Shown: positions 9,092-19,239, numbered from the stretch's first letter. The stretch: DNA of 64,000 nt from DATARH01 sp963789255 (GCA_963789255.1 CAWBJW010000003.1:124001-188000), one strand, 5' to 3'. The notes: a model not told the origin generated them from the letters alone. Translations and numbers: made by a program.

Positions 9092-12000
9092 GTGGGGCGG
9101 CCCGGAAAGGATGCGCCAAAGGATGCGCCACTGACCGACTCTTCGCCTGGCGACCCGGCGCGCCATGCCGGCCGCGACCGAGGGCTCCCGGCGCGCCGCG
9201 GCGGGCAATTCTGGCTGCCTTTTGCGATCTCGCTGTTTGGCGCGTTCGTCATTCTGCTGATCGGCGCGACCATCTGGCTCCAGCTGACCAGCGAGCGCAC
9301 CGCGATCCTCGACGAGGCGCGCCAGCACACCTCGAACCTCGCACGCGCCTTCGAGGAGCATATCCGCCGCACTGTCGGGGAAATCGACCAGACGCTGCTG
9401 GTGTTGAAGCGCGGCTATGAAAGCGACCCCGCCCATTTCGCGCTGTGGGAATGGCCCGGCAAGGAGCTGTTGTTGCAGGACCTGCCGGTGCAGATCGCGA
9501 TGGCCGACCGCCAGGGCAGGATCGTCGGCACTACCGAGGGACCGGCGCCGGTCGCTGTCTCGGTACGCGACGAGGACTATTTCCGCTATTTCGCCGACCA
9601 CAACGACGATACGCTGTTCTTTGGCAAGCCGGTCGTCGGCGGCGCCTCGGGCCCCGCCGGCGGCCACTGGGCCATGCCGCTGGCGCGCCGGCTCAACGCC
9701 CCCGACGGCAGCTTCGCCGGGGTGCTGATCGTCTCGCTCGATCCCTATTCCTTCGCCCGCTTCTACGAGAGCGTCGATCTCGGACCGGGCGGCACGGTGA
9801 TGCTGGTCGGCCGCGACGGCGTCGTGCGGGCGCGCGTGTCGTTCACCCGGAAATCGCCGGGCGCCGCGCTGCAGCCAAAGATCACGATCGGCGAGACCGT
9901 GAGGTTGCAGCTGACCCCCGATGCGCTCGACCAGAGCTTTCACGTCGAGAGTTCCCTCGACAACGTCTCGCGCGTCGTCAGCTACCGGGTGATGCGCGAC
10001 TATCCGCTGATCGTCGGCGTCGGGCTGTCCGACAACGACCTGTTCGCCGAGTTCGAGGCCAGCCGGTCGCGCCTGATCGGCGCGGCGGGGGGCGCCGCCT
10101 TCGTCGTCTTTGCCTTCACCGCGCTCCTGGTGCGCCAGCTGCTGCGGCGCCAGCGCTCGGAGGCGGCGCTCGCCGCGCGCGAAGCGGAGCTGCGCGGCGA
10201 GCGCGAGCGGCTGTCGCGGACGCTCTCCTCGCTGCAGATCAGCAACGACCGGTTCCGCGCCATCATCGAGACTGCGCGCGACGCGATCCTGACCGCCAAC
10301 GCGGCCGGCGCAATCGAGATCGCCAACCCGGCGGCAACCCGCATCTTCGGCTATCCGGCGCGCGAACTGCACGCTTGCAATGTCGCCGAGCTGGTTGCCG
10401 GCAATCCTGTCGAGTTTCGCAATTTTCTCGCCGCAGCGGGCGGGTCGCGCGAGTTCCGCGGGCGCCGGGCCGACGGCGGCAGCTTCGACATGGAGGTTGC
10501 ATTCGCCGACTTCAGCGACGCCGGCAGCCGCAAGGCCGCGATCATTATCCGCGACATCAGCGAGCGCAAGCGCTTCGAACGCGAGATCGTCGCGGCCAAG
10601 GACGAGGCGGAGGAGGCGAGCCGCGCCAAATCCCGCTTCCTGGCGATGATGAGCCATGAGATCCGCACGCCGATGAACGGGGTCGTCGGCATGACCGGGC
10701 TGTTGCTCGACACGGCGCTCTCGCCCGAGCAGCGCCGTTACGCCGAGATCGTGCGCGATTCGGCCGATCACCTGTTGTTGGTGATCAACGACATCCTCGA
10801 CTTCTCCCGGCTCGAGGCCGATCGCCTGGTGCTCGACGAAGCCGATTTCGCGATCGAATCGCTGGTCCAGAGCGTCTGCGACGCGATGGCGCCGCACGCA
10901 TTCGCAAAAGGGCTGGAACTCGGCTTCTATCTGGCCCCGGGCACGCCCGCTGCCGCCTATGGCGATGCCGGGCGGGTCCGGCAGGTGCTCTACAACCTGA
11001 TCGGCAACGCGATCAAATTCACCGAAAAAGGCGGCGTGGCGATCTCGGTCGCGCCGGCGGTTCAGGCGGCTGCGGCCCAGGCGGCGCCCCAGGCGGCGGT
11101 GGCGGGCAATGGCGTCCCATCGCGCTTTCTCGTGCGGTTCGATGTGGCCGATACCGGCATCGGCATCGCGGCAAATGTGCTGCCGAGCCTGTTCGAACAG
11201 TTCAGCCAGGGCGACGCCACGGTGGCGCGCCGCTTCGGCGGGTCCGGCCTCGGACTGGCGATCTCGCGCAAGCTCGCCCTGCTGATGGGCGGCACGATCG
11301 GGGTTGCCAGCGAGGCAGGGCAGGGCAGCCAGTTCTGGTTCACCGCCGCGCTCGCACCGTCGAGCGCGCCGCGCGAGGCGCCGCGCGCCGCGCTCGACGG
11401 CATGCGCGTCCTGTTTGTCGGCGACAACCCGGTCAGCCGCGAGATCATGACCCACCAGCTCGCTGCCTGGGGCGCTTCTGCCGATAGCGTTGCCGAAGCG
11501 GACCGCGTCGTCCCGCTGTTGCAGCAGGCGGAAGCAGAGGGCAGCGGGTTTCGGGCGGCGATCCTCGACCAGTCGCCCCTTGACCAGGAGGCTGGCGGGC
11601 ATGACGCCGCCGCGCTGGCCCGGCTGATCGCTGCACAGAAGGAGCTTGCCGGCGTCAGGGTCGTGCTCGCCGCGGCGCCGACGCTTACCGCGTTGCGGCA
11701 CGGCGCACGGGCCGTCGGGGTTGCCGCGGTCTTGATCAAGCCGTGCTCGCCCTCGGCGATCTATGCCGCGCTGATGCCCGGGCAAACGCCGGCGGCTGCG
11801 GCCGGGGCGCCCGCGCCGGCCGAGCGCGCGCCGCGTGCCGCCAGTCTGCGCGTGCTGGTCGCCGAGGACAACAAGGTCAACCAGATCGTCGTAACCAAGC
11901 TCCTGGAAAAGCTCGGCTGCCGGGTCGATGCGGTCGATAACGGGCATGACGCCGTCGAGGCATTGCGCAAGATGCCCTACCACATCGTCTTCATGGATGT

Positions 12001-12247
12001 GCAGATGCCGGAGATGGACGGGCTTGCCGCCACCGCCGCGATCCGCGCCCTGCCGCAGCCCGAGCGCCGCGACGTGTGGATCGTGGCGCTGACCGCCAAC
12101 GCCTTTGCCGAGGATTACCGGGCCTGCCTCGACGCCGGCATGAACGATTTCGTCGCCAAGCCGGTAAAGCCCGCCGATCTCGACGCCTGCCTGGCCCGCG
12201 TGCCGGCGGCGGTGCTGGCCAGCGCCGTCCCGGCCGCGGCCGAATGA
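9092..12247 (+). CDS. Hybrid sensor histidine kinase (Cache-PAS-HisKA-HATPase-REC-REC)
   Basis: 1051 aa membrane sensor. The first TM helix is at about 40-62, followed by a ~260-residue periplasmic domain of the Cache/PDC type. A second TM follows near 330-350, then a coiled linker, a PAS domain (about 390-500) and HisKA with His522 in MMSHEIRTPMNG. HATPase has the N box NLIGNAIKF and G boxes DTGIGIA and GGSGLGLAISRKL. The first receiver (about 770-890) is degenerate. The second is intact, with Asp969 in FMDVQMPEMDG. The start is a GTG, 14 nt after AGGAG. Its partners are the adjacent HPt and sigma-54 regulator. The ligand is unknown. Confidence 0.9.
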   Translation: MGRPGKDAPKDAPLTDSSPGDPARHAGRDRGLPARRGGQFWLPFAISLFGAFVILLIGATIWLQLTSERTAILDEARQHTSNLARAFEEHIRRTVGEIDQTLLVLKRGYESDPAHFALWEWPGKELLLQDLPVQIAMADRQGRIVGTTEGPAPVAVSVRDEDYFRYFADHNDDTLFFGKPVVGGASGPAGGHWAMPLARRLNAPDGSFAGVLIVSLDPYSFARFYESVDLGPGGTVMLVGRDGVVRARVSFTRKSPGAALQPKITIGETVRLQLTPDALDQSFHVESSLDNVSRVVSYRVMRDYPLIVGVGLSDNDLFAEFEASRSRLIGAAGGAAFVVFAFTALLVRQLLRRQRSEAALAAREAELRGERERLSRTLSSLQISNDRFRAIIETARDAILTANAAGAIEIANPAATRIFGYPARELHACNVAELVAGNPVEFRNFLAAAGGSREFRGRRADGGSFDMEVAFADFSDAGSRKAAIIIRDISERKRFEREIVAAKDEAEEASRAKSRFLAMMSHEIRTPMNGVVGMTGLLLDTALSPEQRRYAEIVRDSADHLLLVINDILDFSRLEADRLVLDEADFAIESLVQSVCDAMAPHAFAKGLELGFYLAPGTPAAAYGDAGRVRQVLYNLIGNAIKFTEKGGVAISVAPAVQAAAAQAAPQAAVAGNGVPSRFLVRFDVADTGIGIAANVLPSLFEQFSQGDATVARRFGGSGLGLAISRKLALLMGGTIGVASEAGQGSQFWFTAALAPSSAPREAPRAALDGMRVLFVGDNPVSREIMTHQLAAWGASADSVAEADRVVPLLQQAEAEGSGFRAAILDQSPLDQEAGGHDAAALARLIAAQKELAGVRVVLAAAPTLTALRHGARAVGVAAVLIKPCSPSAIYAALMPGQTPAAAAGAPAPAERAPRAASLRVLVAEDNKVNQIVVTKLLEKLGCRVDAVDNGHDAVEALRKMPYHIVFMDVQMPEMDGLAATAAIRALPQPERRDVWIVALTANAFAEDYRACLDAGMNDFVAKPVKPADLDACLARVPAAVLASAVPAAAE

Positions 12248-12256
12248 GCGCGGGGG

Positions 12257-12850
12257 CTAATCCAGCACCTCAAAATGCGCTTCGGTCGGCTGTAATGCCA
12301 AGCCGTTGACCGGCACGATGTCCTGCGGGCAGGCGGAGAAGGCGACGATGCAGTCCGCTTCGACGCGGAGGCTCACATAGCTGCCGGGGGTGCTGACCGG
12401 CGGGCGGATCTCGACCCGGTTGCCGTCGATGACCGGGATGTTCATGAAGAGGTTGAGCGGCGCCGGCGTCTCCGGCGGCGCCAGGCCGAGTTCTGCGAGG
12501 GAAGCGGCGAGATTGTCGGTGCAGTTGTCGTGGTACCCGGTAACGCCGAGCAGCTCGTAGCGCCAACGGTCGCAGGCGGCGAACAGCGTGTCGTGGATGC
12601 CGCCGGAGGTGTCTGCGGCAAGGGTCAGGATCGGACGGCGGCGATTGGTGACCAGCGTATCGCCGATGCCGGGAATGATCCGGCCGATCGCGACGCGGCT
12701 GTGCTCCATCGACATGAACTCGGCGATGTCGTCGGCGCGGAACGCCCAGGTGTCGACGACCTGCTGGCCCAATGTATTGATGACGCGCACGCTCTGGCCG
12801 CGCGTGAGGCGCACCGCCTTGCCGCGCCGTGCCGGAATTTCGATCAGCAT
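12257..12850 (-). CDS. DUF1989 / urea carboxylase-associated family protein
   Basis: 197 aa protein of the DUF1989 family, best known next to urea carboxylase genes, where its role is unclear. Visible family features are the start MLIEIPARRGKAVRL, GQQVVDTWAF, the SMEHSR segment near residue 46, GVTGYHDNCTDN with possible metal ligands His and Cys, and ALNLFMNIPV-like text near residue 140. GGAGG precedes the ATG. No urea carboxylase or allophanate hydrolase gene is present in the window, so an ureolytic role cannot be assumed. A small lipoprotein gene lies 25 nt upstream, suggesting an operon. Confidence 0.8.
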   Translation of the reverse strand: MLIEIPARRGKAVRLTRGQSVRVINTLGQQVVDTWAFRADDIAEFMSMEHSRVAIGRIIPGIGDTLVTNRRRPILTLAADTSGGIHDTLFAACDRWRYELLGVTGYHDNCTDNLAASLAELGLAPPETPAPLNLFMNIPVIDGNRVEIRPPVSTPGSYVSLRVEADCIVAFSACPQDIVPVNGLALQPTEAHFEVLD

Positions 12851-12875
12851 AGCCCTTCCTCCGCGTTGGCCCCTC

Positions 12876-13118
12876 TCATGGTGCGCGCTTGAGGCCGAGA
12901 TCGGCCAGGCAGGCGTCAAGCGCCCGCGCCTGGGCGCTCTTCACCGCGCCATCCTGGCAGGCCGCGACGACCGCGACGAATTCGACGCGGGTCGGCGGCT
13001 TGCCAGAGGCGAACCGCCAGCCCTGCATGTTCCCCGAACCCGGCCCGGCCTGCCGGGTCGCATCGGAGGTCGTGCAGGCGGCAAGCCCGAGCATCAGGAA
13101 GAGGGCAAACCTCGGCAT
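12876..13118 (-). CDS. Small lipoprotein, unknown function
   Basis: 80 aa. A hydrophobic signal peptide ends in the lipobox LAAC (Cys15), so the mature protein would be a ~66-residue lipid-anchored periplasmic protein. Beyond the cleavage site it has one Cys pair (about residues 54 and 69) and no domain I know. GGAGG lies 9 nt before the ATG. It is 25 nt upstream of the DUF1989 gene and probably in the same transcript. Confidence 0.65.
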   Translation of the reverse strand: MPRFALFLMLGLAACTTSDATRQAGPGSGNMQGWRFASGKPPTRVEFVAVVAACQDGAVKSAQARALDACLADLGLKRAP

Positions 13119-13310
13119 TGCACGCAGCCTCCGGAAGGTTCGGCTGAGGAGAGATTACCCCAGGCGGCCGGCTCCGTCACCGCAGCGCAGCGGCCGCGCC
13201 GCATATGCCGGCGCATCAACGCAAGCCTGCGGAGGATGCGTTTCCGCCGGTCTCGCGATCCGGTTAAAATAGGCTACTTTTTGTTCGCCCTAGCGCGAGG
13301 CCGTTGCCGG

Positions 13311-14530
13311 ATGCTGAGACTGCCGACTTTCGGACGGGACGCCCGGGTCAACACGCTGATCGGCTGCGGCCATTTCCTGTCGCATTATTATGCGCTCTGC
13401 CTGCCGCCGCTGTTTATCGCGTGGCAGCAGACCTTCGGCGTTTCCTATGCCGAGCTCGGTTTGGCGATGGCCTTGATGGCGGGCACCACGGCGCTGGTCC
13501 AGGCGCCGGTCGGGTTTCTCGGTCAACCATTACGGCGCGCGCCGTTTCCTGGTCGGCGGCACGCTCCTGATGACGCTGTCGATCGCGGCGATGGGCCTGG
13601 CCACCGCCTACTGGCAGATCGCGCTCTTGGCGATGCTGTCCGGTCTCGGCAACTCGGTCATCCACCCGGCCGACTACGCGATCCTTTCGGGCTCGGTGAA
13701 CCGCGCGCGCATTGGCCGCTCGTTTGCGCTGCATACCTTTGTCGGGCAGGTCGGGTTTGCCGCCGCGCCGCCGGTCACCGCCGCGCTGATGCTGCTGGTC
13801 GGCTGGCGCAACGCGTTGCTGCTGGTCGGCATGCTGGGGCTTCCGGTCGTCTTGTCGATCCTGTGGCAGAGCCGCATCCTGGTCGAGCAGAAGCGCGAAC
13901 CGCAGCGTCGCAAGCCCGGGTTCGCGGCCGATCTGCGCCAGCTCGTTTTCCCGCTCGATCCTGTTGTTCTTCGGGTTTTTCATGGTGTCGTCGATGGCCG
14001 GCGCCGGCATCCAGTCCTGGCTGATCACAGTGTTGCATCGCACCCACGGCCTGACGCTCGAAGCCGCCGCCTCGGCGCTGACCTTCTATATGGTCGGAAC
14101 GATGAGCGGCGTGCTGGTCGGCGGCTGGGTGGCCGACCGCACCGAGCGGCATCTCGGCTTTGTCGTCGGGCTGACGGTCGTCGGCACCGCTCTCTTGCTG
14201 TGGGTCGATCTCGTCTCGATGGCGCAGCTGGCGACGATCGGCGTCTTGTTCGTCGGCGGGTTCTCGATCGGGGCGAGCCGCACGCCGCGCGATGTGATGG
14301 TCAAGGACGCCGCCCCACCCGGGCAGATCGGCAAGGTGTTCGGCTTTGTCAGCGCCGGGATGTCGCTGGGCGGCGCGATCATGCCGGTGCCCTACGGCAT
14401 GATGATCGACGCCGGACGCCCCGATCTGGTGCTGGTGGTGGTCGCCGGGCTGTGGCTCTTGAGCCTCCTGTTTGTCGGCAGCGCCCGCGCGAGCGGCCGG
14501 CATGAGCCGGTCGCGGTCCCGGCGGAATAA
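13311..14530 (+). CDS. MFS transporter (two single-base frameshifts)
   Basis: A major facilitator superfamily permease with about 12 membrane segments, 405 aa once two extra bases are removed. The N-terminal part starts MLRLPTFGRDARVNTLIGCGHF. The text passes to the next frame at 13521-13522, where CTCGGTC should read CTCGTC to give the loop VGFLVNHYGARRFLVGG. It passes again near 13944-13953, to give QLFSRSILLFFGFFMVSS. Conserved MFS features remain: the N-half loop, GGWVADRTERH and GASRTPRDV. The nearest known group is the fosmidomycin-resistance/cyanate-type families, but the substrate is unknown. Both shifts are single insertions, so this is probably an intact gene with sequence errors. 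Confidence 0.75.
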
Positions 14531-14601
14531 GGTGCTCGCGCGCCATTGCGCTTGCCCGCAAAGCTGAAGTAGACCGGGCTGGCGGCCCCCGATCAAAGGA
14601 A

Positions 14602-15807
14602 TTGGCGGGCCGCGCAATCGTTCCGGACTGCGTGCGCCGAATGCAAGTCGATTTGCCCGCTCTCGGACCCGCCTTCCCGAAACCCGCCGGCGAACCCGGC
14701 GGCGGGTCGGGTCCGGCCGTGCTCTACCGCGAGCGGTTCGAGACCGGCCTCATCCGCCCCGACCCGGCGCAGCTGCGCGCGGCGGACCGCCTGCAGCTTC
14801 TTCATGAGACGCTGGCGCGGTATCGGCCGGCCGGCCGGCGCGGCTGGCGCGTGCGCCTCGGGCTTGGCGGGCATCGGCAGGCGATGCCGAACGGCCTCTA
14901 TCTGTGGGGACCCGTGGGGCGCGGCAAATCGATGCTGATGGATCTGTTTTTCGCCGCGGCGCCGGTTGCCGCCAAGCGGCGCGTCCATTTCCATGCCTTT
15001 ATGCTCGAGGTCCACGACCGCATCGAGCGCGAGCGCCGCGCCGGGACCCGCGCGCCGATCGGCAAGGTCGCCGGCGATCTCGCTGCCGCGGCATCGCTGC
15101 TGTGCTTCGACGAGTTCCAGGTCAACGACATCGCCGATGCGATGATCCTCGAACGGCTGTTCCGCGCCCTGTTCGAGGCCGGCACGGTCGTCGTGGCGAC
15201 CTCCAACCGGCCGCCCGAGCGGCTCTACGAGCAGGGGCTGCAACGCGACCGCTTTCTGCCGTTCATCGCGCTGTTGGAGGAGCGGCTCGATCGGCTCGAA
15301 CTCGACAGCGGCCGCGACTACCGGCTGTCGCGCATGATGGGCCAACGGGTCTATCATTGGCCGCTCGATGCAGTGGCGGATCGGGCGCTCGATGCCGCCT
15401 TCGCCGAGCTGACCGACGACACGCCCGGGGCGAGCGAAACCCTGATCGTCAAAGAGCGCCCGCTCATCGTGCCGCGCGCCGCGCACGACGTTGCCTGGTT
15501 CCAATTCGACGAATTGTGCGCGCGCCCGCTCGCCGCCGCCGACTACCTCGCGATCGCCGAGCATTTTGCAGCGGTGATCCTCGCCGGCATTCCGCGCCTC
15601 GAACCGCAGCAGCGCAACGAGGCAATGCGCCTTCACATCCTGATCGACGCGCTTTACGAGGCGCGCACCCTCTTGATCGCCTCGGCCGCGGTGCCGCCCG
15701 AGGAAATTTACATGGCCGGCGACGGCGCCGAGGAGTTCCGTCGCACCACCTCGCGCCTCCACGAAATGCAGAGCGAAGACTACCTCGCCAACCGGGCAAA
15801 GGGGTGA
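14602..15807 (+). CDS. zapE: Cell division protein ZapE (AFG1-like ATPase)
   Basis: 401 aa AFG1/LACE1-family P-loop ATPase. In E. coli ZapE binds FtsZ and is needed for division under low oxygen or heat. Walker A is GPVGRGKS (about residues 103-110), Walker B is LLCFDEFQVNDIADAM, and sensor-like ATSNRPPERLYEQGLQR and DYR follow. The C-terminal FDELCARPLAAADYLAIA is family-typical. The start is TTG at 14602 just after AAAGGA; ATG 14641 is an alternative. It lies upstream of mdh-sucCD, a common alphaproteobacterial order, but here an unrelated ATPase gene on the other strand separates them. Confidence 0.88.
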   Translation: MAGRAIVPDCVRRMQVDLPALGPAFPKPAGEPGGGSGPAVLYRERFETGLIRPDPAQLRAADRLQLLHETLARYRPAGRRGWRVRLGLGGHRQAMPNGLYLWGPVGRGKSMLMDLFFAAAPVAAKRRVHFHAFMLEVHDRIERERRAGTRAPIGKVAGDLAAAASLLCFDEFQVNDIADAMILERLFRALFEAGTVVVATSNRPPERLYEQGLQRDRFLPFIALLEERLDRLELDSGRDYRLSRMMGQRVYHWPLDAVADRALDAAFAELTDDTPGASETLIVKERPLIVPRAAHDVAWFQFDELCARPLAAADYLAIAEHFAAVILAGIPRLEPQQRNEAMRLHILIDALYEARTLLIASAAVPPEEIYMAGDGAEEFRRTTSRLHEMQSEDYLANRAKG

Positions 15808-15815
15808 ACTCGGAC

Positions 15816-16892
15816 CTAGCGGCCGACGCCGATGCCGATGCGCTCGACCGATTGCGATTGCGGCGGATTGAACAGATCGGCGAGAACGATCGGCCGGCCG
15901 GTATCGTCCGGCGGCGGCAAGCCGGCGTCCTGCGCCGCGACGCACGCCTCGTCATGGCTCAGCGCACGCGCCTTGATCGCGCCGAAGCAGCGGCCCGGCC
16001 GGATCAGCGCCGGGTGCAACGCCGCGGAAATCGTTCTGGTTGGTGGTGAAGATGATTTTCCGGCTGGCCAGATGAACGAGGCCGTCGGAGACATTGAGAA
16101 AGCGCGTCATCAGCGTCGTGCCGGCGCCGACCTCGCGGGCGTTGACCAGCGACTCGGCGTCTTCGATCACCATGACCGCGTCGTCGCCCATCGACAGAAA
16201 GTTGACGAACATCTCGTCGGAGTTGAGCAGCTTTTCCTCGTAGGTGATCACCGCCTTCAGCCTGGTTCTGGTAGATGAAATGGCGCAGCAGCGAGGTCTT
16301 GCCGGTGCCGGGTTCGCCCATGATGAACAAGACCGAAGCGCCGTCTTTCAGGTAGCGGGCAAAGTAGCTCGCCACAGGTTCGCCGAGCCAGGGATAGTAG
16401 GAATCGTGGACCGGCGGCGGCGGCTGCATCGTGATGTTGCGGTAGTCCGCCCCGTCCTTGGTCTCGTACCACCATTCGACGGTGGCGAGCCGCGAATGGC
16501 CGAATTTTTCGCCCATCTCGCGCGCGACGGCCGCGACGACCGCGTGATCCCCCCAATACTGCACCGAGAAGTGCAGGCGGCGCGGCACGAATACGTCCTT
16601 GTCCTCGTCGAAGCGGACATAGGCGTAGAAGACCGCGCTCTCCTCCGCCGGCGGATGCACGATGATGTCGTACCCGCCGGCCGCGACCGAGCGCACCTGA
16701 ACGCGAAATTCCGGGAATTGCAGGCGGGCAATGTCGCGCAGCGCAGAGACAAAATCGAAGGCGGAAATCAACAGCGAATAATCCGCCCGCACCGCCGTCG
16801 AGTTCGGCCTGGGACGACAGCGCGGCGGCCACCGCCGGCATGACGCTCGACGGGTGAATATTGGTGTTCAGCAGAAACTGCATCTTGTTCAT
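15816..16892 (-). CDS. AAA+ ATPase of unknown role (three frameshifts)
   Basis: 357 aa after removing three extra bases (near 16792-16797, 16260-16262 and 16019-16022). The N-terminal ~200 residues match nothing I recognise; they include FEYAYVRFDED-like and VEWWYETKDG text. The AAA+ core has Walker A GEPGTGKT, Walker B VMVIEDAE, sensor-1 IIFTTNQNDF and the family motif HPALIRPGR with the arginine finger. The C-terminus ends IGIGVGR. It is a single-AAA protein, related in outline to BCS1/Vps4-type ATPases. It is convergent with zapE (8 nt apart) and divergent from mdh. The function is unknown, and the three shifts are probably sequence errors. Confidence 0.7.
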
Positions 16893-17097
16893 TCGAGACC
16901 CTTCCGCGATCCAAAATCGCTGTCGCTCCGGGACCGCAATATCGATGTGGGCCGGTCCCGATTCAACCGAAGCGCCTTGCTACGGCGACATCTTCCGGCA
17001 GCCCGCCTTGCCGGCTCGTTGGTTTCGCGGTAAGACCCGCGCCGTCTCGCGCCGTTTGGCCGCGCTCCGTTTTGCCCCCTACGACGAGGATATGCCC

Positions 17098-18073
17098 ATG
17101 GCACGCAGGAAGATCGCGCTGATCGGCGCCGGCCAGATCGGCGGCACCTTGGCGTTGCTCGCCGGGTTGAAGGAACTGGGCGATGTTGTGCTGTTCGACA
17201 TCGTCGACGGCGTGCCGCAAGGCAAGGCGCTCGACATCATCCAGGGCTCCTCGATCGAGGGTTACGACGCCGAGATCGCCGGTGCCAACGATTATGCCGA
17301 CATCAAGGGGGCCGACGTGGTGATCGTCACCGCCGGGGTGCCGCGCAAGCCCGGCATGAGCCGCGACGACCTGATCGGCATCAACACCAAGGTGGTCGGC
17401 GAGGTCGGCGCGGCGATCAAGGCGCATTGCCCCGAGGCGTTCGTCATCACCATCACCAACCCATTGGACGCGATGGTCTGGGTGATGAAGGAGGCGACCG
17501 GCCTGCCGGCGAACCGGGTCGTCGGGATGGCCGGGGTGCTGGATAGTGCCCGGTTCCGCTATTTCCTGGCGCAGGAATTCAACGTCTCGGTCGAGGACGT
17601 GACCGCCTTTGTGCTGGGCGGCCATGGCGACACGATGGTGCCGCTCATTCGCTATTCGACCGTCGCCGGCATTCCGCTTCCCGATCTCATAAAAATGGGC
17701 TGGACCACCAGGGAGCGGCTCGATGCGATCGTCGCGCGCACCCGCGACGGCGGCGCCGAGATCGTCAATTTCCTCAAGACCGGCTCGGCCTTCTACGCGC
17801 CGGCGAGCGCGGCGATCGCGATGGCCGAATCCTATCTGCGCGACAAGAAGCGGGTGTTGCCGTGCGCCGCGCTGCTGACCGGGCAGTACGGGGTCACGCG
17901 ATCTCTATGTCGGCGTGCCGGTGGTGATCGGCGCCGGCGGGATCGAGCGCATCGTCGAGATCACCCTCGACCCTGGCGAGAAGGCGGCATTCGACAAATC
18001 GTGCGCCGCGGTCCGCGAACTGGTCGAGATCGCAAAGAAGATGCGCGCGAGCGCGGCGGCGGCAGCCCAATGA
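17098..18073 (+). CDS. mdh: Malate dehydrogenase (one frameshift)
   Basis: NAD-dependent oxidation of malate to oxaloacetate in the TCA cycle. 324 aa once one extra base near 17893-17898 is removed, the normal length of the LDH-like alphaproteobacterial enzyme. It shows the Rossmann start KIALIGAGQIGGTLA, VTAGVPRKPGMSRDDL, the substrate Arg region, NPLDAMVW and the catalytic His in VLGGHGDTMVPL. After the shift the text continues DLYVGVPVVIGAGGIERIVEI. ATG 17098 has GAGGA 7 nt upstream and is preferred to ATG 17092. Its stop overlaps sucC (ATGA). An essential metabolic gene, so a real inactivating mutation is unlikely. Confidence 0.9.
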
Positions 18074-19239
18074 ACATCCACGAATATCAGGCGAAGCAAC
18101 TGCTGGCGAAATCAGGCGTCGCCGTCCCGCCGGGCGCGGTCGCCTATACCGCGGCGGAGGCGGTCGAGGCGGCGCGGCGGCTTGGCGGTAGCGTCTGGGC
18201 GGTCAAGGCGCAGATCCATGCCGGCGGACGCGGCAAGGCGGGCGGCGTCAGGCTCGCGCGCTCGGAGGACGAGGTCGCGGCGGCGGCCCGCGCGCTGATC
18301 GGCACGAAGCTGGTGACGCACCAGACCGGACCGGAGGGGCGCGAGGTCAAGCGGGTCTACATCGAAGCCGGCGCCGACATCGCGCGCGAACTCTATCTGG
18401 CAATCTCGATCGACCGCGGCACCGGGCGAGTGACGCTGATCGGGGCGGGCGAAGGCGGCATGGAAATCGAGGAACTGGCGGCGCGCGCGCCGGAAAAAAT
18501 CCTGCGCCTCGCGATCGACCCTGCCGCCGGGTTGTCGCCGTTTCATGCCCGGAGGCTCGCCTTCGGCTTCGGCCTCGCCGGGCCCCAGGTGTCGGCGATG
18601 GTCGGCTTTGTGAGTTCGCTCTACCGCGCCTTCACCGAACTCGACGCCGCGCTCGTCGAGATCAACCCGCTGGTGGTGACCGGGGCGGGCGACCTCGTTG
18701 CCCTCGACGCCAAGATCGCCTTTGACGACAACGCCCTCTTCCGCCACCCCGACATCGAAGCCTTGCGCGACGAGGACGAGGAAGACCCGATCGAGCTCGA
18801 AGCCGGCAGGCACGCGCTCAATTACGTCAAGCTCGACGGCAATATCGGCTGCATGGTCAACGGCGCCGGGCTCGCCATGGCGACGATGGACATCATCAAG
18901 CTTTACGGCGGCAGCCCGGCCAATTTCCTCGATGTCGGCGGCGGCGCGACGCGCGAGCGGGTGATCGTCGCGTTCAAGCTGATCCTCTCCGACCCCAACG
19001 TCGAGGCGATCCTCGTCAACATCTTCGGCGGCATCATGCGCTGCGACGTGATCGCCGAGGGCATCGTCTCGGCGGCGCGCGAGGTCAACCTGCATGTGCC
19101 CCTGGTGGTCCGCCTCGAAGGCACCAATGTCGAGCTCGGGCGGCGCATCCTCAGCCAATCGGGGCTGCCGCTTCTCGCCGCCGAGAATTTCGAGGATGCC
19201 GCGCGCAAGGTCGTCGCGGTGTCCCGGGAGGCGGCGTGA
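18070..19239 (+). CDS. sucC: Succinyl-CoA synthetase subunit beta
   Basis: Beta subunit of ADP/GDP-forming succinyl-CoA ligase, the substrate-level phosphorylation step of the TCA cycle. 389 aa, standard length. The ATP-grasp domain begins MNIHEYQAKQLLAKSGV and has VKAQIHAGGRGKAGGV and the metal-binding ALVEINPLVV. The C-terminal CoA-ligase domain includes GNIGCMVNGAGLAMATMD and VNIFGGIMRCD, with the phosphate-binding power helix. Coupled to mdh by a 4-nt overlap and to sucD by TGATG. Confidence 0.96.
   Translation: MNIHEYQAKQLLAKSGVAVPPGAVAYTAAEAVEAARRLGGSVWAVKAQIHAGGRGKAGGVRLARSEDEVAAAARALIGTKLVTHQTGPEGREVKRVYIEAGADIARELYLAISIDRGTGRVTLIGAGEGGMEIEELAARAPEKILRLAIDPAAGLSPFHARRLAFGFGLAGPQVSAMVGFVSSLYRAFTELDAALVEINPLVVTGAGDLVALDAKIAFDDNALFRHPDIEALRDEDEEDPIELEAGRHALNYVKLDGNIGCMVNGAGLAMATMDIIKLYGGSPANFLDVGGGATRERVIVAFKLILSDPNVEAILVNIFGGIMRCDVIAEGIVSAAREVNLHVPLVVRLEGTNVELGRRILSQSGLPLLAAENFEDAARKVVAVSREAA

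Noticed and set aside
8435..11983. Minus-strand open frame of about 1180 codons across the hybrid kinase
   Set aside because: It is the antisense shadow of the kinase in GC-rich DNA; its text is Arg/Gly/Asp-rich with no domain, while the plus strand encodes every kinase motif.
12588..14024. Long plus-strand open frame starting inside the DUF1989 gene
   Set aside because: Only its end carries real MFS text; the earlier part is antisense to two supported minus-strand genes.
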